From Streptomyces sp. NBC_00775 (GTDB lineage: Bacteria > Actinomycetota > Actinomycetes > Streptomycetales > Streptomycetaceae): a DNA stretch of 64,000 bases. A program made the translations under genes and the position numbers. Below are positions 25,193 through 33,195 of this stretch, one piece after another; positions within the stretch are counted from its first letter, which is position 1; the number at the start of each line of letters is the position of its first letter. Location: NCBI RefSeq assembly GCF_036347135.1, contig NZ_CP108938.1:4898001-4962000 (forward strand), given 5' to 3'. The notes under the pieces are model-generated. The model had not been told where the DNA came from, did no database searches, and was given only the letters and a program-made list of their open reading frames with translations.

Positions 25193-25259
25193 ATTCCTAA
25201 TTGGCAGCCGAGTCGTCGTGGGGCGCCGAGTGGCCAATCACTGAGAGCCACAAGCGGCA

Positions 25260-26228
25260 GAGCTTTTTCAACCACACCCGGCGCCCCTGGGTGGGTGAAC
25301 CATACGAAGGGCTCACCGCCTCCCGCAGAACAACGTAGGGAGGCTTTTTCATCATCGGTCTGAGCTGGCCAGATGCAGGGTGAGGACAGCCTGGATGAGG
25401 CGGGTGATCCGGGTGGTCGAGCATCGGAGCTTGCGGAGAAGTCGTCAGGACTTGAGGGTGGCCATGGCCTGTTCGACGAGGGCGCGGATTCCGGCGTGGG
25501 ACCGGTTCACCGCCTGCTGACCGGTGGAGAGGGTTTCCCGCCGTCCCCAGTACGGGGTACGGACTGTGCCGCCGGCACCCCGGTAGCCCTTGTCGGCCCA
25601 GCACGTGATGCCCGCCTCGGTGACGGCGTCGACGACACCGTGCTCGCGGGCCGCGCGGACATCATGAACAGCGCCGGGCAGGGCCGGGGAGAGCCACAAC
25701 AGCCGGCCGGACGGATCGGCGAGGACCTGCACGTTCATCCCGTGCCTTTCGTGCTTGCCCGAGTAGTAGGGCCGGTCCGCAGCGATCCGGTCGATCGGCA
25801 GCAGGGTCCCGTCCAGCAGCACGAACGCCTTCTTTGATGCTGTCCGAATGGCCTCCACAAGGGTCGGCGCGAGCGCGGCCAGGACCTCGACGGCTTCGGT
25901 GATGTACCGGTACGCGGTCGTGGTCCCGATGCCGAACCCGGCCGCGAGCTGGGCATAGGGGTGGCCGTTGCGAAGATGGGCGAGCGTGAGCAGAGCCTGC
26001 CGACCGACGCTCAGACGCCGCCAACGGGTACCGAGCTCCTGGCGGCGCTGACGGAGCTTGGCGGACAGGAAACGCGGGGCAGAACTGGACACGTCGACGC
26101 CCGACGGGTAGACAAGCACACGAAGCCTCTGGTGGAGACGGATTTCTTGGTCGAAAACCCATCTACCAGGGGCTTCACCTGTCTGTCAGCCCAACTGCCC
26201 GGCCAACCCGACAGGTTGGAAAGAGCTC
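25260..26228 (-). mobile_element. IS5-like element C, second copy of the element A type
   Basis: Ends GAGCTTTTTCAACC on the left (25260) and GTTGGAAAGAGCTC on the right (26228) are imperfect inverted copies. It shares with element A the transposase and the whole right end outside it. The transposase carries one nonsense codon. Its left end is 58 bases from the IS110 core. Confidence 0.8.
25352..26119 (-). pseudogene. IS5-family transposase C with one nonsense codon
   Basis: The frame from GTG at 26119 gives MLVYPSGVDVSSSAPRFL through ALVEQAMATLKS and meets a TGA at 25445-25447. Beyond it the same frame gives RLLRKLRCSTTRITRLIQAV and ends at 25352. In copy A the same codon is TGG, so this is a single TGG to TGA change in an otherwise whole gene. 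Confidence 0.88.
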
Positions 26229-26376
26229 AATGAGTCCTGCCTTCGACGTAAGCGTGGAGGTATGGGAGGAGCTCGACCTCAAAGGCACGCCACAGTGAGC
26301 CCCCGGCCCAGCACACGCCGACAGGGGCGCCTGGCGGTGCGGCCCGCCGACCTGGCCGGTCGCCGGGCCGCCCGGC

Positions 26377-26895
26377 CTACAGGAAGGTCAGCTGCTCGGG
26401 TGCGTCGGGATCGTCCGGCGGCTGCCAGCTGGAGGCCGGTGCGTCGGGTGCCTTCCGGTTGGTTCGCAGCCACCACGCGAACTGCCAGTTGCGGCAGGTC
26501 CGGTACTTCCACTGGCCCCGCCGCGGGGCGGTGGAGGGTATCGAATGCTCGCCCCATCCGGTGATGGGGCGAGCGTTGTCGAGGGTCACCTGCAGACCGT
26601 GCACGAGGGCGGGGCCTTCCCACTGGTGGCCCTCGGCGTACTCGAAGGCCAGGTGTGCGTTCTTCGACCAGTCCCACGGATGGGGAAGGGCGCACAGGTA
26701 CCAGGCCAGCGGCGGGTTCTCCGCCGGCAGGGTGGCGTTTTGGCGGGGTGTCTTCGGGTTGAGCGGGTGACGGTCAGACCAGCCGAACGTTTCCAGGCAG
26801 TGCCGGTCGAGGTTCACGTTGCGAACCCCGGCCAGCCACATGATCAGGTACGGTGCGGCGGCGTTGATACCGACCCTTGCGGGCGGCTTTGACAT
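26377..26895 (-). CDS. Hypothetical element protein, Trp-rich
   Basis: 172 residues, soluble, with many tryptophans (CLETFGWSDRH, PPLAWYLCALPHPWDWS, QWKYRTCRNWQFAWWLRTN) and a C-terminal APEQLTFL. An AAGGGG site is about 10 bases before the ATG at 26895. It lies 33 bases after the ParB-methyltransferase gene on the same strand and could belong to that transcript. I recognise no family. Confidence 0.6.
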   Translation of the reverse strand: MSKPPARVGINAAAPYLIMWLAGVRNVNLDRHCLETFGWSDRHPLNPKTPRQNATLPAENPPLAWYLCALPHPWDWSKNAHLAFEYAEGHQWEGPALVHGLQVTLDNARPITGWGEHSIPSTAPRRGQWKYRTCRNWQFAWWLRTNRKAPDAPASSWQPPDDPDAPEQLTFL

Positions 26896-26928
26896 GCGTG
26901 CATTTCCCCTTCGAATTGGGGCTGTGGA

Positions 26929-28407
26929 TTAGTCGGCCCGACTATTCCTTTCTTTAACCAATTTTATCAAAATTTCCGTTAGTTGCTTATGCCGCCCATG
27001 CCGGAAGTCGTTGGGGTAGGGCATGTTGAATTCCTCGTCGAGTGCCTTCTCGTAATCGAGGTCGGAAAGCGGCAGGGGGTCTTTGCACACGGCCCGGAGT
27101 GTGGCGTTGGAGCGGCCGGCGACCGTCACCTGCCCGAAGTACGCCTCCAGCAGCTCGGTCAGGGACCCGGGGGTGTGGTAGCGGATCCGCATCCACTTGC
27201 CCTGCATGAACCGCATGTCGACGTTCTCGGCGTCCAGGAACGACAGCCGGGTGGAGTCGTTGGCGCTGGTCGTGTGCTGCTTGGCCTCGAACGCCTGCTC
27301 CACCAGCAGGTTGCGGGTGCCGATGCACACCGTGCCGTCGCCGGCGCAGAGCGCATTCACGGCGGTCAGCACCCAGTGCTGGTAGTCCAGCGACGTGGTG
27401 GCGTTGATGACGGAGTCCAACACCACCATCTCGTACAGGCCGTGCTCGGCGAGCCGCTTCTCGATCGTGCGGATCATCGAGACGACGCCCTTGATGTCGA
27501 CGGCGTACTTGCCGGGGGTGGTGCGGTACGGCTCGTAGTCGTCGATGCTGTAGCCCTCGGGGCGCAGCTTCTTGGCGTAGTCGCCGTGCCCGGCGCCGAA
27601 GTCCACCACCCTCGTCTGGGGGCGTTCGCGCAGCCGGGGCAGCGCCAGCTTCTCCCACACCTCCGACTTGTAGGCCAGCTTCCCGGCCCTGCGCAGCGAG
27701 GTGTACTGGCGCAGCCGCTTGGGCTGCACGATGTGCTGGTTGTAGACGGGCGCCTGGTCCTCCAGGCCGGACCAGTCGTACACGCCGTACTCGCCGGTGA
27801 GGTCGGCGACCAGCTGCGCCGCGTCCAGGGACGGGCAGGTCCAGGCGAGGACGTCGAAGTGGTTCGCGGCGGCGACCACCGCGTACTCGGCGTTCAGCGC
27901 GATCTGCCCCTGGTCGTCGATGACGACGCTGCCCCACGCACCGTGCCCGCCTGTCATGTGGGAAATGGCCTGCTGGAACGGCTTGTTGCGGGAGACGGCC
28001 ACGTCGATGGTCTGCCACGGGATCCACGACCACTCGCCGATGGGTCCGGGCTGCGCGTACACGACGCTCGCCTCGGTCTCGACGCGGTTGTGCAGGAGGT
28101 TGAACTGGATCTCGTCGGTCAGGCGCACGACCTGGCCGAGCTTCACTGCCGGGGTGTGCGTCATCCCCAGCGCGGTCATCGCCTTGGTTCTCTGGTGGCC
28201 TGCGACCAGGGTTCCGTTGGCGTTGAGGATGACCGGCTTGACGACGCCGTGACGGGTGATGGACGCCTGCAGCCGCTCGAAGGCCTCCTCGGACAGATGC
28301 CGCGGGTTGTACTCGGCCGGGCGCAGGTCCTTCAGGGGGTACGCCTCGTAGAACGTGGTGGCAGGGCCGCTGCTGTTGGGGGCGCTGATACCGGGAGCGG
28401 TGCTCAT
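26929..28407 (-). CDS. ParB-domain protein fused to a SAM methyltransferase
   Basis: 492 residues. Residues about 20-110 are a ParB/Srx-type N-terminal domain (LRPAEYNPRHLSEEAFERLQ, then GTLVAGHQRTKAMTALG, which holds the G-H-Q-R box). Residues about 265-400 are a class I methyltransferase fold: VVDFGAGHGDYAKKL is the SAM-binding motif I and YEMVVLDSVINATTS the motif IV region. The absence of NPPY or DPPY argues against an ordinary adenine or cytosine-N4 DNA methylase. The last part is helical. Its ATG overlaps the stop of the gene before it by four bases. It could act in DNA modification, but that is inference from ParB-domain fusions in phages. Confidence 0.8.
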   Translation of the reverse strand: MSTAPGISAPNSSGPATTFYEAYPLKDLRPAEYNPRHLSEEAFERLQASITRHGVVKPVILNANGTLVAGHQRTKAMTALGMTHTPAVKLGQVVRLTDEIQFNLLHNRVETEASVVYAQPGPIGEWSWIPWQTIDVAVSRNKPFQQAISHMTGGHGAWGSVVIDDQGQIALNAEYAVVAAANHFDVLAWTCPSLDAAQLVADLTGEYGVYDWSGLEDQAPVYNQHIVQPKRLRQYTSLRRAGKLAYKSEVWEKLALPRLRERPQTRVVDFGAGHGDYAKKLRPEGYSIDDYEPYRTTPGKYAVDIKGVVSMIRTIEKRLAEHGLYEMVVLDSVINATTSLDYQHWVLTAVNALCAGDGTVCIGTRNLLVEQAFEAKQHTTSANDSTRLSFLDAENVDMRFMQGKWMRIRYHTPGSLTELLEAYFGQVTVAGRSNATLRAVCKDPLPLSDLDYEKALDEEFNMPYPNDFRHGRHKQLTEILIKLVKERNSRAD

Positions 28408-29150
28408 TCGGCCTCGTCCTCGGCCTCGGTGTCGGCGTCGGCGCCGGCGGGCTCGGCCTGGTCGCCGGGGGCGTCCTCACTGTTGCCGGGCACCTCGGCG
28501 GTGTCGGTGTGGGCCTCCTGCAGCAGGTGCCAGCCGAAACCGAGGTCGGTGCGGGACTCGGACAGGTACCGCTCGTAGATGGCGGTGAGGGTCTCCACCT
28601 CGGCCGCGGTGATCTGCACGCGGGTGGTGGACCACTGCAGGTAGCCCCACTGCAGGTACTCCAGCTTGGCCATGGCCCCGGTGCCCTGCCCGTCGGAGGG
28701 CAGGTCGATCGTGTCGGGCAGAGCCCGGCTGTCGAGGAGCTTGTCCAGGGCGGTCTGGTCGTAGCCGGTGCCGTCGAGGTCGGGCAGTTCATCCAGGATG
28801 TCGGCCAGCAGCTCGCTGTCGTAGCCAGCCAGGTCGGAGGTCCGGTTGTCGACCACGACGATGCGGGCCGCGTCCTCGTCGGAGACATCGACCCACGTCG
28901 CGGCGATCTGCTCCCAGCCGAGCTCCTTGGCGGCAGCCCAGGTGTGGTTACCGGCCAGGATCTCGTTGAGGCGGCGAGTGTGCGTGCCGCGGTTGACGAC
29001 GATGGCCTTGTACTGGCCGTTGACGCGCAGCGAGTCGGCGATGGCGTCGACGTCGCCGCTGCGCGGATTGCGGTGGTACTCGGTCAGGTCGTCGATCGGC
29101 ACCGCCAGCGGCAGCAGCGACTCAGGAATGCGGGCGGGCACAGCACTCAC
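28404..29150 (-). CDS. ParB N-terminal-domain protein
   Basis: 248 residues from a GTG at 29150 (GAAGGG 8 bases upstream). Residues about 15-105 form a ParB-type domain (LTEYHRNPRSGDVDAIADSL, EILAGNHTWAAAKELGW with the G-N-H-x-x-x-A-A box, and IVVVDNRTSDLAGYD). No helix-turn-helix of the chromosomal ParB type follows; instead there is a helical part and a very acidic tail (EAEDEAE). It is coupled to the ParB-methyltransferase gene through a four-base ATGA overlap. Stand-alone ParB domains can be nucleases or CTP-dependent switches in phages. Confidence 0.8.
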   Translation of the reverse strand: MSAVPARIPESLLPLAVPIDDLTEYHRNPRSGDVDAIADSLRVNGQYKAIVVNRGTHTRRLNEILAGNHTWAAAKELGWEQIAATWVDVSDEDAARIVVVDNRTSDLAGYDSELLADILDELPDLDGTGYDQTALDKLLDSRALPDTIDLPSDGQGTGAMAKLEYLQWGYLQWSTTRVQITAAEVETLTAIYERYLSESRTDLGFGWHLLQEAHTDTAEVPGNSEDAPGDQAEPAGADADTEAEDEAE

Positions 29151-29528
29151 AGCAGGAGCCCTTCATGTAGGAGCGTGCCCCCGCGCCCTACGCCCGCCCA
29201 CATTAGAGGATCACGCGCTCGACAGCTCCAGCTGCGCCCGCAGCGGGTCGGCGTTCATCACCAGCTCCCCGCTCGCGTGCCTCCATCTGGACAACATAGC
29301 GCTCTCACCTGCGACAACCCGAGTTCAAACTCGGTAGTCGCTGCAACCCCAGCGACGTGGAGGGGTGAGAACTAGAGAGGTTCAAGGACCGGGGTTACGG
29401 GCTGGCCAGGACAGGCATTCCACTCCTGTGACAGTTCGGGCTGATGGTTCCCGCGCCTCGCTTTTGCGTTGTATGCCGCACGTTTCGGCCTGCGGACGCC
29501 CGTTCGTGTGCCCTGGCGGTGTGGCGTC
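29151..29528. other. Divergent intergenic region with two adjacent perfect hairpins
   Basis: About 380 bases between two divergent genes. It contains CCGAGT/ACTCGG around TCAA (29319-29334) and, two bases later, GTCGCTG/CAGCGAC around CAACCC (29337-29356). Neither is followed by a T-run. They could be operators or an attenuator for the pentapeptide gene or the ParB pair. No gene with good composition is seen here. Confidence 0.5.
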
Positions 29529-30608
29529 ATGACTGCTTCGGCTCTGTGGCGTGCCATTGGGAAGGTGACGAGGCACCTTGGCATCGGACGGCTGCGCCGG
29601 ATCGCACATCGGCGTGCCGAGGGGCAACGTCGGCGGCAACGGAATCGGCGATTAGGGACGGGAGGGCCCACGGTCGGCAACCAAATGCACTGGGTCGGAT
29701 TGGTGGCGGTCAGCTTGCCGGGGCTGGCTGCGCTGGCCGCGCTGCTGTTCACCTGGATGCAGGTGGGGCAGTCCAGCAAGGAACTAAGAATCAGCGAGCA
29801 GGGGCAGATCACCAACCGGTTCAACGCCGCGATCACAAATCTGGGATCACAGTCCGTGGACATGAGGCTGGGGGGAATCTATGCCCTGCAGCGCATCATG
29901 GAGGACTCCTCTCGGGACCATCTCACTGTCATCTCAGTACTGGCTGCGTACGTACGTCAACACGCGCCCATTCCGGTATCCGGTGCCAAACAGACAGAGG
30001 CCACGTCGACAGAACACTCGCCGCCTACCGATGTCCAGGCGGCGATAAATGTGGTGGGTAACGGCCGTGACAGCCGCAGCGGGGAGATGGTCGACCTGAG
30101 CCGCACGAATCTGCGTAGGCTGAAGCCAATGGGTATGTCGCGGTACTACAACACCGCTGTAACCAACATCAATTTCCACGACGTAGTCCTTGAGGAATCA
30201 GATCTCAGCGGCGCGGAGCTTTCGTATGTGGACTTCCGCCACTCGGATATGCGCGGCGCAAACCTCTCGGTTGCGACCCTGTACGGCGCGAAACTCCATG
30301 GGACAGATCTGTCCACCACAAACCTGGCCCACGCGAGACTATGCGCCCTTGGGACCACCAACGGTCGGCGCTGGAAGGTCTGTGCGGACCTGTCCGACGC
30401 AGTTCTGACCAGCGCGAACCTGACCGGGGCAGACCTGCCCTACGTGAATCTGACGAAGGCGAACCTCACGGCCGCGAACCTCACGGGGGCGAACCTCACG
30501 GGGGCGAACCTCACGGGGGCGAACCTCACGGGGGCGAACCTGGACGGGGCAAAGTTGGACGGGGCAAAGTTGGACGGGGTTCGTGGGCTACCGTCATCGC
30601 GGCGCTGA
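29529..30608 (+). CDS. Membrane-anchored pentapeptide-repeat protein
   Basis: 359 residues from the ATG at 29529 (an ATG 60 bases earlier is also possible; neither has a strong site). A very basic N-terminus is followed by one transmembrane segment (VGLVAVSLPGLAALAALLF), then a helical domain with FNAAITNLGSQSVDMRLGGI and YALQRIMEDSSRDHLTVISV, a module I know from many Streptomyces pentapeptide proteins. Residues about 205-355 are A(N/D)L-type pentapeptide repeats, with five exact ANLTG units near the end. It forms a beta-helix on the cytoplasmic or outer side. Function unknown. Confidence 0.82.
   Translation: MTASALWRAIGKVTRHLGIGRLRRIAHRRAEGQRRRQRNRRLGTGGPTVGNQMHWVGLVAVSLPGLAALAALLFTWMQVGQSSKELRISEQGQITNRFNAAITNLGSQSVDMRLGGIYALQRIMEDSSRDHLTVISVLAAYVRQHAPIPVSGAKQTEATSTEHSPPTDVQAAINVVGNGRDSRSGEMVDLSRTNLRRLKPMGMSRYYNTAVTNINFHDVVLEESDLSGAELSYVDFRHSDMRGANLSVATLYGAKLHGTDLSTTNLAHARLCALGTTNGRRWKVCADLSDAVLTSANLTGADLPYVNLTKANLTAANLTGANLTGANLTGANLTGANLDGAKLDGAKLDGVRGLPSSRR
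30471..30540. repeat. Fifteen-base exact tandem repeats
   Basis: AACCTCACGGGGGCG occurs about five times without change and codes the ANLTG units of the pentapeptide protein. Copy number variation is likely. Confidence 0.88.
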
Positions 30609-30712
30609 GTCCACGGCCGGGGTATCGGGATCTGGATCCTGGTTTGATTTCATTAACCGACACCCCGTGAGGTGACACTATTACTCGAGCTAACCTCAGA
30701 GCTTGAAGCGTA

Positions 30713-31312
30713 CTAGATGTGGGCGAGCTTCCCCGCCTCGCCAGAAACCTTCTCCCAAGCCCTCAGATATTCCCAACCAGTCGACGTGAGTTGCAAATAC
30801 CTCTTGAGATGGAACTCCTCGTCGGAATGCTCGTGGTCTGAAATCAGAGCCTGCAGTCCTCGCTCATCGTTCGGAACCACGTAGCCAACGTCTTGAAGAT
30901 GTTCCAACTCGCTGTACATCGACCACCGAAAACGTACCCAGTCACTCTCGGTATCTGCGAGCTTCCTCAGGTGGGAGAGCATGTGTCTGGTAACGAGCCC
31001 ACGCACGACAAATTCCAACGTGCCGACGTCGTCCTCCAATTTTTCGATCTTCTTTTCAAAGAATCGAATACGGAAGGCGCCAGCAGCTACCTCCTGCAGC
31101 GGCCCAGCACGAGAGGCGGCCACGGATGCAACTGCAAGAAGAGCGAGCGTCGCGACAACAATAGGATCCAACCCGTTGGGGACCATACCGAGGACGTCGG
31201 TGACGACGTATGCGACAAGCAAGAGGAATAGCCCAATACCTAGGGCAAGGAACCCACTACCCACCCGGATCGGATGAGATACTGCTGCGGAAGATTGTTG
31301 CGTGTTCACCAT
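30713..31312 (-). CDS. Small membrane protein with coiled coil and C-terminal domain
   Basis: 199 residues from the ATG at 31312 with GAGGG upstream; other ATGs nearby in frame are less well placed. Two hydrophobic segments (FLALGIGLFLLLVAYVV and VVATLALLAVASVAAS) form a hairpin, then a charged helix (FEKKIEKLEDDVGTLEFVV) and a domain with SELEHLQDVGYVVPND and YLQLTSTGWEYLRA, which looks like a winged helix. Base composition is lower in GC than its neighbours. No family recognised. Its start overlaps the end of the upstream gene. Confidence 0.65.
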   Translation of the reverse strand: MVNTQQSSAAVSHPIRVGSGFLALGIGLFLLLVAYVVTDVLGMVPNGLDPIVVATLALLAVASVAASRAGPLQEVAAGAFRIRFFEKKIEKLEDDVGTLEFVVRGLVTRHMLSHLRKLADTESDWVRFRWSMYSELEHLQDVGYVVPNDERGLQALISDHEHSDEEFHLKRYLQLTSTGWEYLRAWEKVSGEAGKLAHI

Positions 31313-31679
31313 AATCATCCCTCTTCGCGAGGTCACAGCGAAGAACACTGCCAGGGAGACTCCGACACAGCTTCAGTATCCCACTTACCACGGGGAACCT
31401 AAAAGCATCAGCAATGTCGTGCGGGTGCGGACCGCAGGTAATTCTGGGCGGTGGTGTGCCCGTCTCAGCAGGCGCGAGGAAGCTTAGGTGGAGGGCGGCC
31501 AGCCATGCGGCGAGGTGGTTGCGCTCGCGGTAGGCGGCGTCGAGCGCCGCCGCGTGCTCGGCGGCCAGGCGCTGCATCATCGACTCGGCCGCGACCAGGG
31601 CTTCGCGGGGCTCAATGGGTTCGGCCCAGGTGTCTATGTCGGCCCGCAGCTCGTGAAGCGGGGAGGCGGCTGTCGTCAT
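31257..31679 (-). CDS. Small element protein, C-terminus probably replaced
   Basis: 140 residues from the ATG at 31679, which overlaps the upstream stop by ATGA. Residues about 1-75 look natural (WAEPIEPREALVAAESMMQR, AAYRERNHLAAWLAALHLSF). From about residue 80 onwards the sequence (TGTPPPRITCGPHPHDIADA and further) loses the bias of a Streptomyces gene and runs into the start of the next gene. Related phage proteins that I know of continue with a different C-terminal domain at this point, so this gene was probably cut by insertion of the adjacent block. Confidence 0.5.
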   Translation of the reverse strand: MTTAASPLHELRADIDTWAEPIEPREALVAAESMMQRLAAEHAAALDAAYRERNHLAAWLAALHLSFLAPAETGTPPPRITCGPHPHDIADAFRFPVVSGILKLCRSLPGSVLRCDLAKRDDYGEHATIFRSSISSDPGG

Positions 31680-31900
31680 GTGCGGGTCCTGTCGTCGGCG
31701 GGGAGGACGGCGGAGGCAAGCTGCCGGGTGAGCCGGGTGACTTGGGCAGCCAGTCCGGTCTGGCTGGCGATCAGGTGCTCGACGCCGGCGCGCAGCCGCG
31801 CGGCCTCGTCTGCGGGGAGGACGTGGCTTTCGGTCCGGTCGATCAGGTTGCGGATCTGCTCGACGGGCGGCCGCTGCGACCGGGGGCGGGCCCGGCTCAT
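31676..31900 (-). CDS. Small helical element protein
   Basis: 74 residues from the ATG at 31900, overlapping both neighbours by four bases. It is a single helical, slightly basic chain (VEQIRNLIDRTESHVLPADE, AQVTRLTRQLASAVLP). No family recognised. Its place in a tightly overlapped chain supports that it is translated. Confidence 0.6.
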   Translation of the reverse strand: MSRARPRSQRPPVEQIRNLIDRTESHVLPADEAARLRAGVEHLIASQTGLAAQVTRLTRQLASAVLPADDRTRT

Positions 31901-32307
31901 CGGGCGCGCGCCATGTCGGCGTGGAACCAGCGGTGCAGCAGGGAGCGGCGTTGGCCGGGGGTGAGGAGCACGGCGCGCGTGTAGACGGACACGACACGGG
32001 CGGACGTTAGGCACCAGGTGGGGAACGGATCCTCGGTGGAGGGCTGCGGTTCGCCGGCCGGCTCGACGGTGTAGAGGTCGCCGTACCAGTAGCGGGAGGC
32101 GTAAAACCTCGCGTAGTCGCGGTCGGTGGTGATGTAGACCCGGTCGGGGCGTCCGGTCGGCGGGTCGACGGCCTTGCCGCCGACGGTGGCGGTCAGGCCC
32201 TGGGCGCGGGCCTCGCAGACCTTGCAGCCGTCGACGACGTGCGGGGGGCTGGGGGTGATGAGGTCCCCGGGCGCCAGCCCGGGGACACCACCGTTGAAGT
32301 AGCGCAA
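31897..32307 (-). CDS. Arr-like ADP-ribosyltransferase-fold protein
   Basis: 136 residues from a TTG at 32307 (GGCGAGG 5 bases upstream), which gives MRYFNGGVPGLAPGDLI. This aligns by eye with the start of Arr rifampin ADP-ribosyltransferases (Y-F-H-G-T then a G-D-L). RVYITTDRDYARFYA matches the second catalytic strand with its Tyr, and GDLYTVEPAGE matches the third. A pair of cysteines (GCKVCEA) lies between. The usual His of the first motif is Asn here, so the target and activity may differ. Related proteins occur in actinobacteria and their phages. It could act on host or phage targets early in infection; substrate unknown. Confidence 0.65.
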   Translation of the reverse strand: MRYFNGGVPGLAPGDLITPSPPHVVDGCKVCEARAQGLTATVGGKAVDPPTGRPDRVYITTDRDYARFYASRYWYGDLYTVEPAGEPQPSTEDPFPTWCLTSARVVSVYTRAVLLTPGQRRSLLHRWFHADMARAR

Positions 32308-32318
32308 CGAGGCCTCGC

Positions 32319-32669
32319 CTACCGGTTGTTGCAGCCGCAGATGCCCTGCGCCGTGCACCAGCCGTCGCACGCATGGCACCAGGTCATGCCGGGAGCCGGC
32401 GGGTGCTTGAGAACTGGGGCGGGTCCGCGAAGAGGGCCTTGCGCGATGGCTTCCTTGAGGTCGGCGAGGTGCTCGGCCGCGTCGGGGTCGGGGGTGGATG
32501 TGCAGGAGCGGGCCATCAGGTGTCTTCGTCTCCGGGCAGGGTCAGGGCCAGGCGGCCCGGGCTGGTTGCGTTCGGCCAGGACCTTGTCCAGCGGCCCGTA
32601 GCGTTCCCTCATGAGCCGTTCGAACAGCTCGGGGTCGGCGGCATGGTCACAGCGGTAGGTCGCGCTCAC
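32319..32669 (-). CDS. Small Cys-rich element protein
   Basis: 116 residues from a GTG at 32669 with GGAGAAAC upstream. It opens YRCDHAADPELFERLMRERY, and the end is Cys-rich, CHACDGWCTAQGICGCNNR, likely a zinc or cluster-binding finger. The middle contains an Arg-rich stretch of poor composition where the other frame looks more natural and ends in a TGA overlapping an ATG, so the region could instead be two genes. Ends 11 bases before the start of the ADP-ribosyltransferase-like gene. Confidence 0.5.
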   Translation of the reverse strand: MSATYRCDHAADPELFERLMRERYGPLDKVLAERNQPGPPGPDPARRRRHLMARSCTSTPDPDAAEHLADLKEAIAQGPLRGPAPVLKHPPAPGMTWCHACDGWCTAQGICGCNNR

Positions 32670-32928
32670 GAGGTTTCTCCTGGGTACGCGGGGACCCGCC
32701 CTGCCTGGCGGCGCGGGCGGGTCCATTCGCGGGTGCGTGGCGCGGCGTCCCCGTACGGCGCCGCACGGGCGGTGCCGGTGTCTGGCAGGCAGGGCGCGGG
32801 GGGTTGCCACCCGCCAGACACCGTTGGGGGATGCCGCATGCCACGGCAGTGCTGACGGGCCGGTCCCGCGGCTGCGGCCGTTCCCGATCAGCGAGCAGAA
32901 CGTACCACGATCGAGTGTTGTGGCACAT
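32670..32928. other. Short intergenic region in the element operon
   Basis: About 260 bases between two small minus-strand genes. Nothing convincing is encoded; it may carry an internal promoter. Confidence 0.35.
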
Positions 32929-33135
32929 CTAGGCCGTGGGGTCGGCGGCGGCTTGGGGCGTATCGGGCTGGTTGGCCCACAGGACGGCGCCGAAGCCGTA
33001 GCCGTCCAGGGCGTCGGTGCCGCAGGCGTCGGGCTCGTCGACGAGGAACAGTGCGTCCTGACTGACCTTGTTGGGGGCGCCGAAGTGTTGGGGCTTCATG
33101 CGCTGCCATTCGGGGCGGCCGGTTGTGTCGCTCAC
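32929..33135 (-). CDS. Small element protein
   Basis: 68 residues from a GTG at 33135 with GGG upstream. Sequence VSDTTGRPEWQRMKPQHFGA and ALFLVDEPDACGTDALDGY has no recognised family. It follows the ParB gene by 60 bases on the same strand, so it is probably in the same transcript. Confidence 0.55.
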   Translation of the reverse strand: MSDTTGRPEWQRMKPQHFGAPNKVSQDALFLVDEPDACGTDALDGYGFGAVLWANQPDTPQAAADPTA

Positions 33136-33195
33136 AGGGTTTCCCTTCGGTGGTTGGGGCATGGCCCGGCCCGCCCCCGGGCGGGCCGGTTCGGG

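Larger units (their letters stand above)
23904..25201 (-). mobile_element. IS110-family insertion sequence
   Basis: The transposase gene is bracketed by direct copies of ATTCCTAAT at 23904-23912 and 25193-25201. IS110 elements do not have long inverted repeats but do recombine at a short core that is found at both ends, so these copies are a good candidate for the core and the boundaries. About 80 bases of non-coding DNA lie between the transposase start and the right core, where an IS110-group bridge RNA would be encoded. Confidence 0.82.

Noticed and set aside
29313..29345. A tRNA-like T-arm with TTCAAA
   Set aside because: The stem and loop do not give a standard seven-base T loop, and no acceptor, D or anticodon arms can be built around it.
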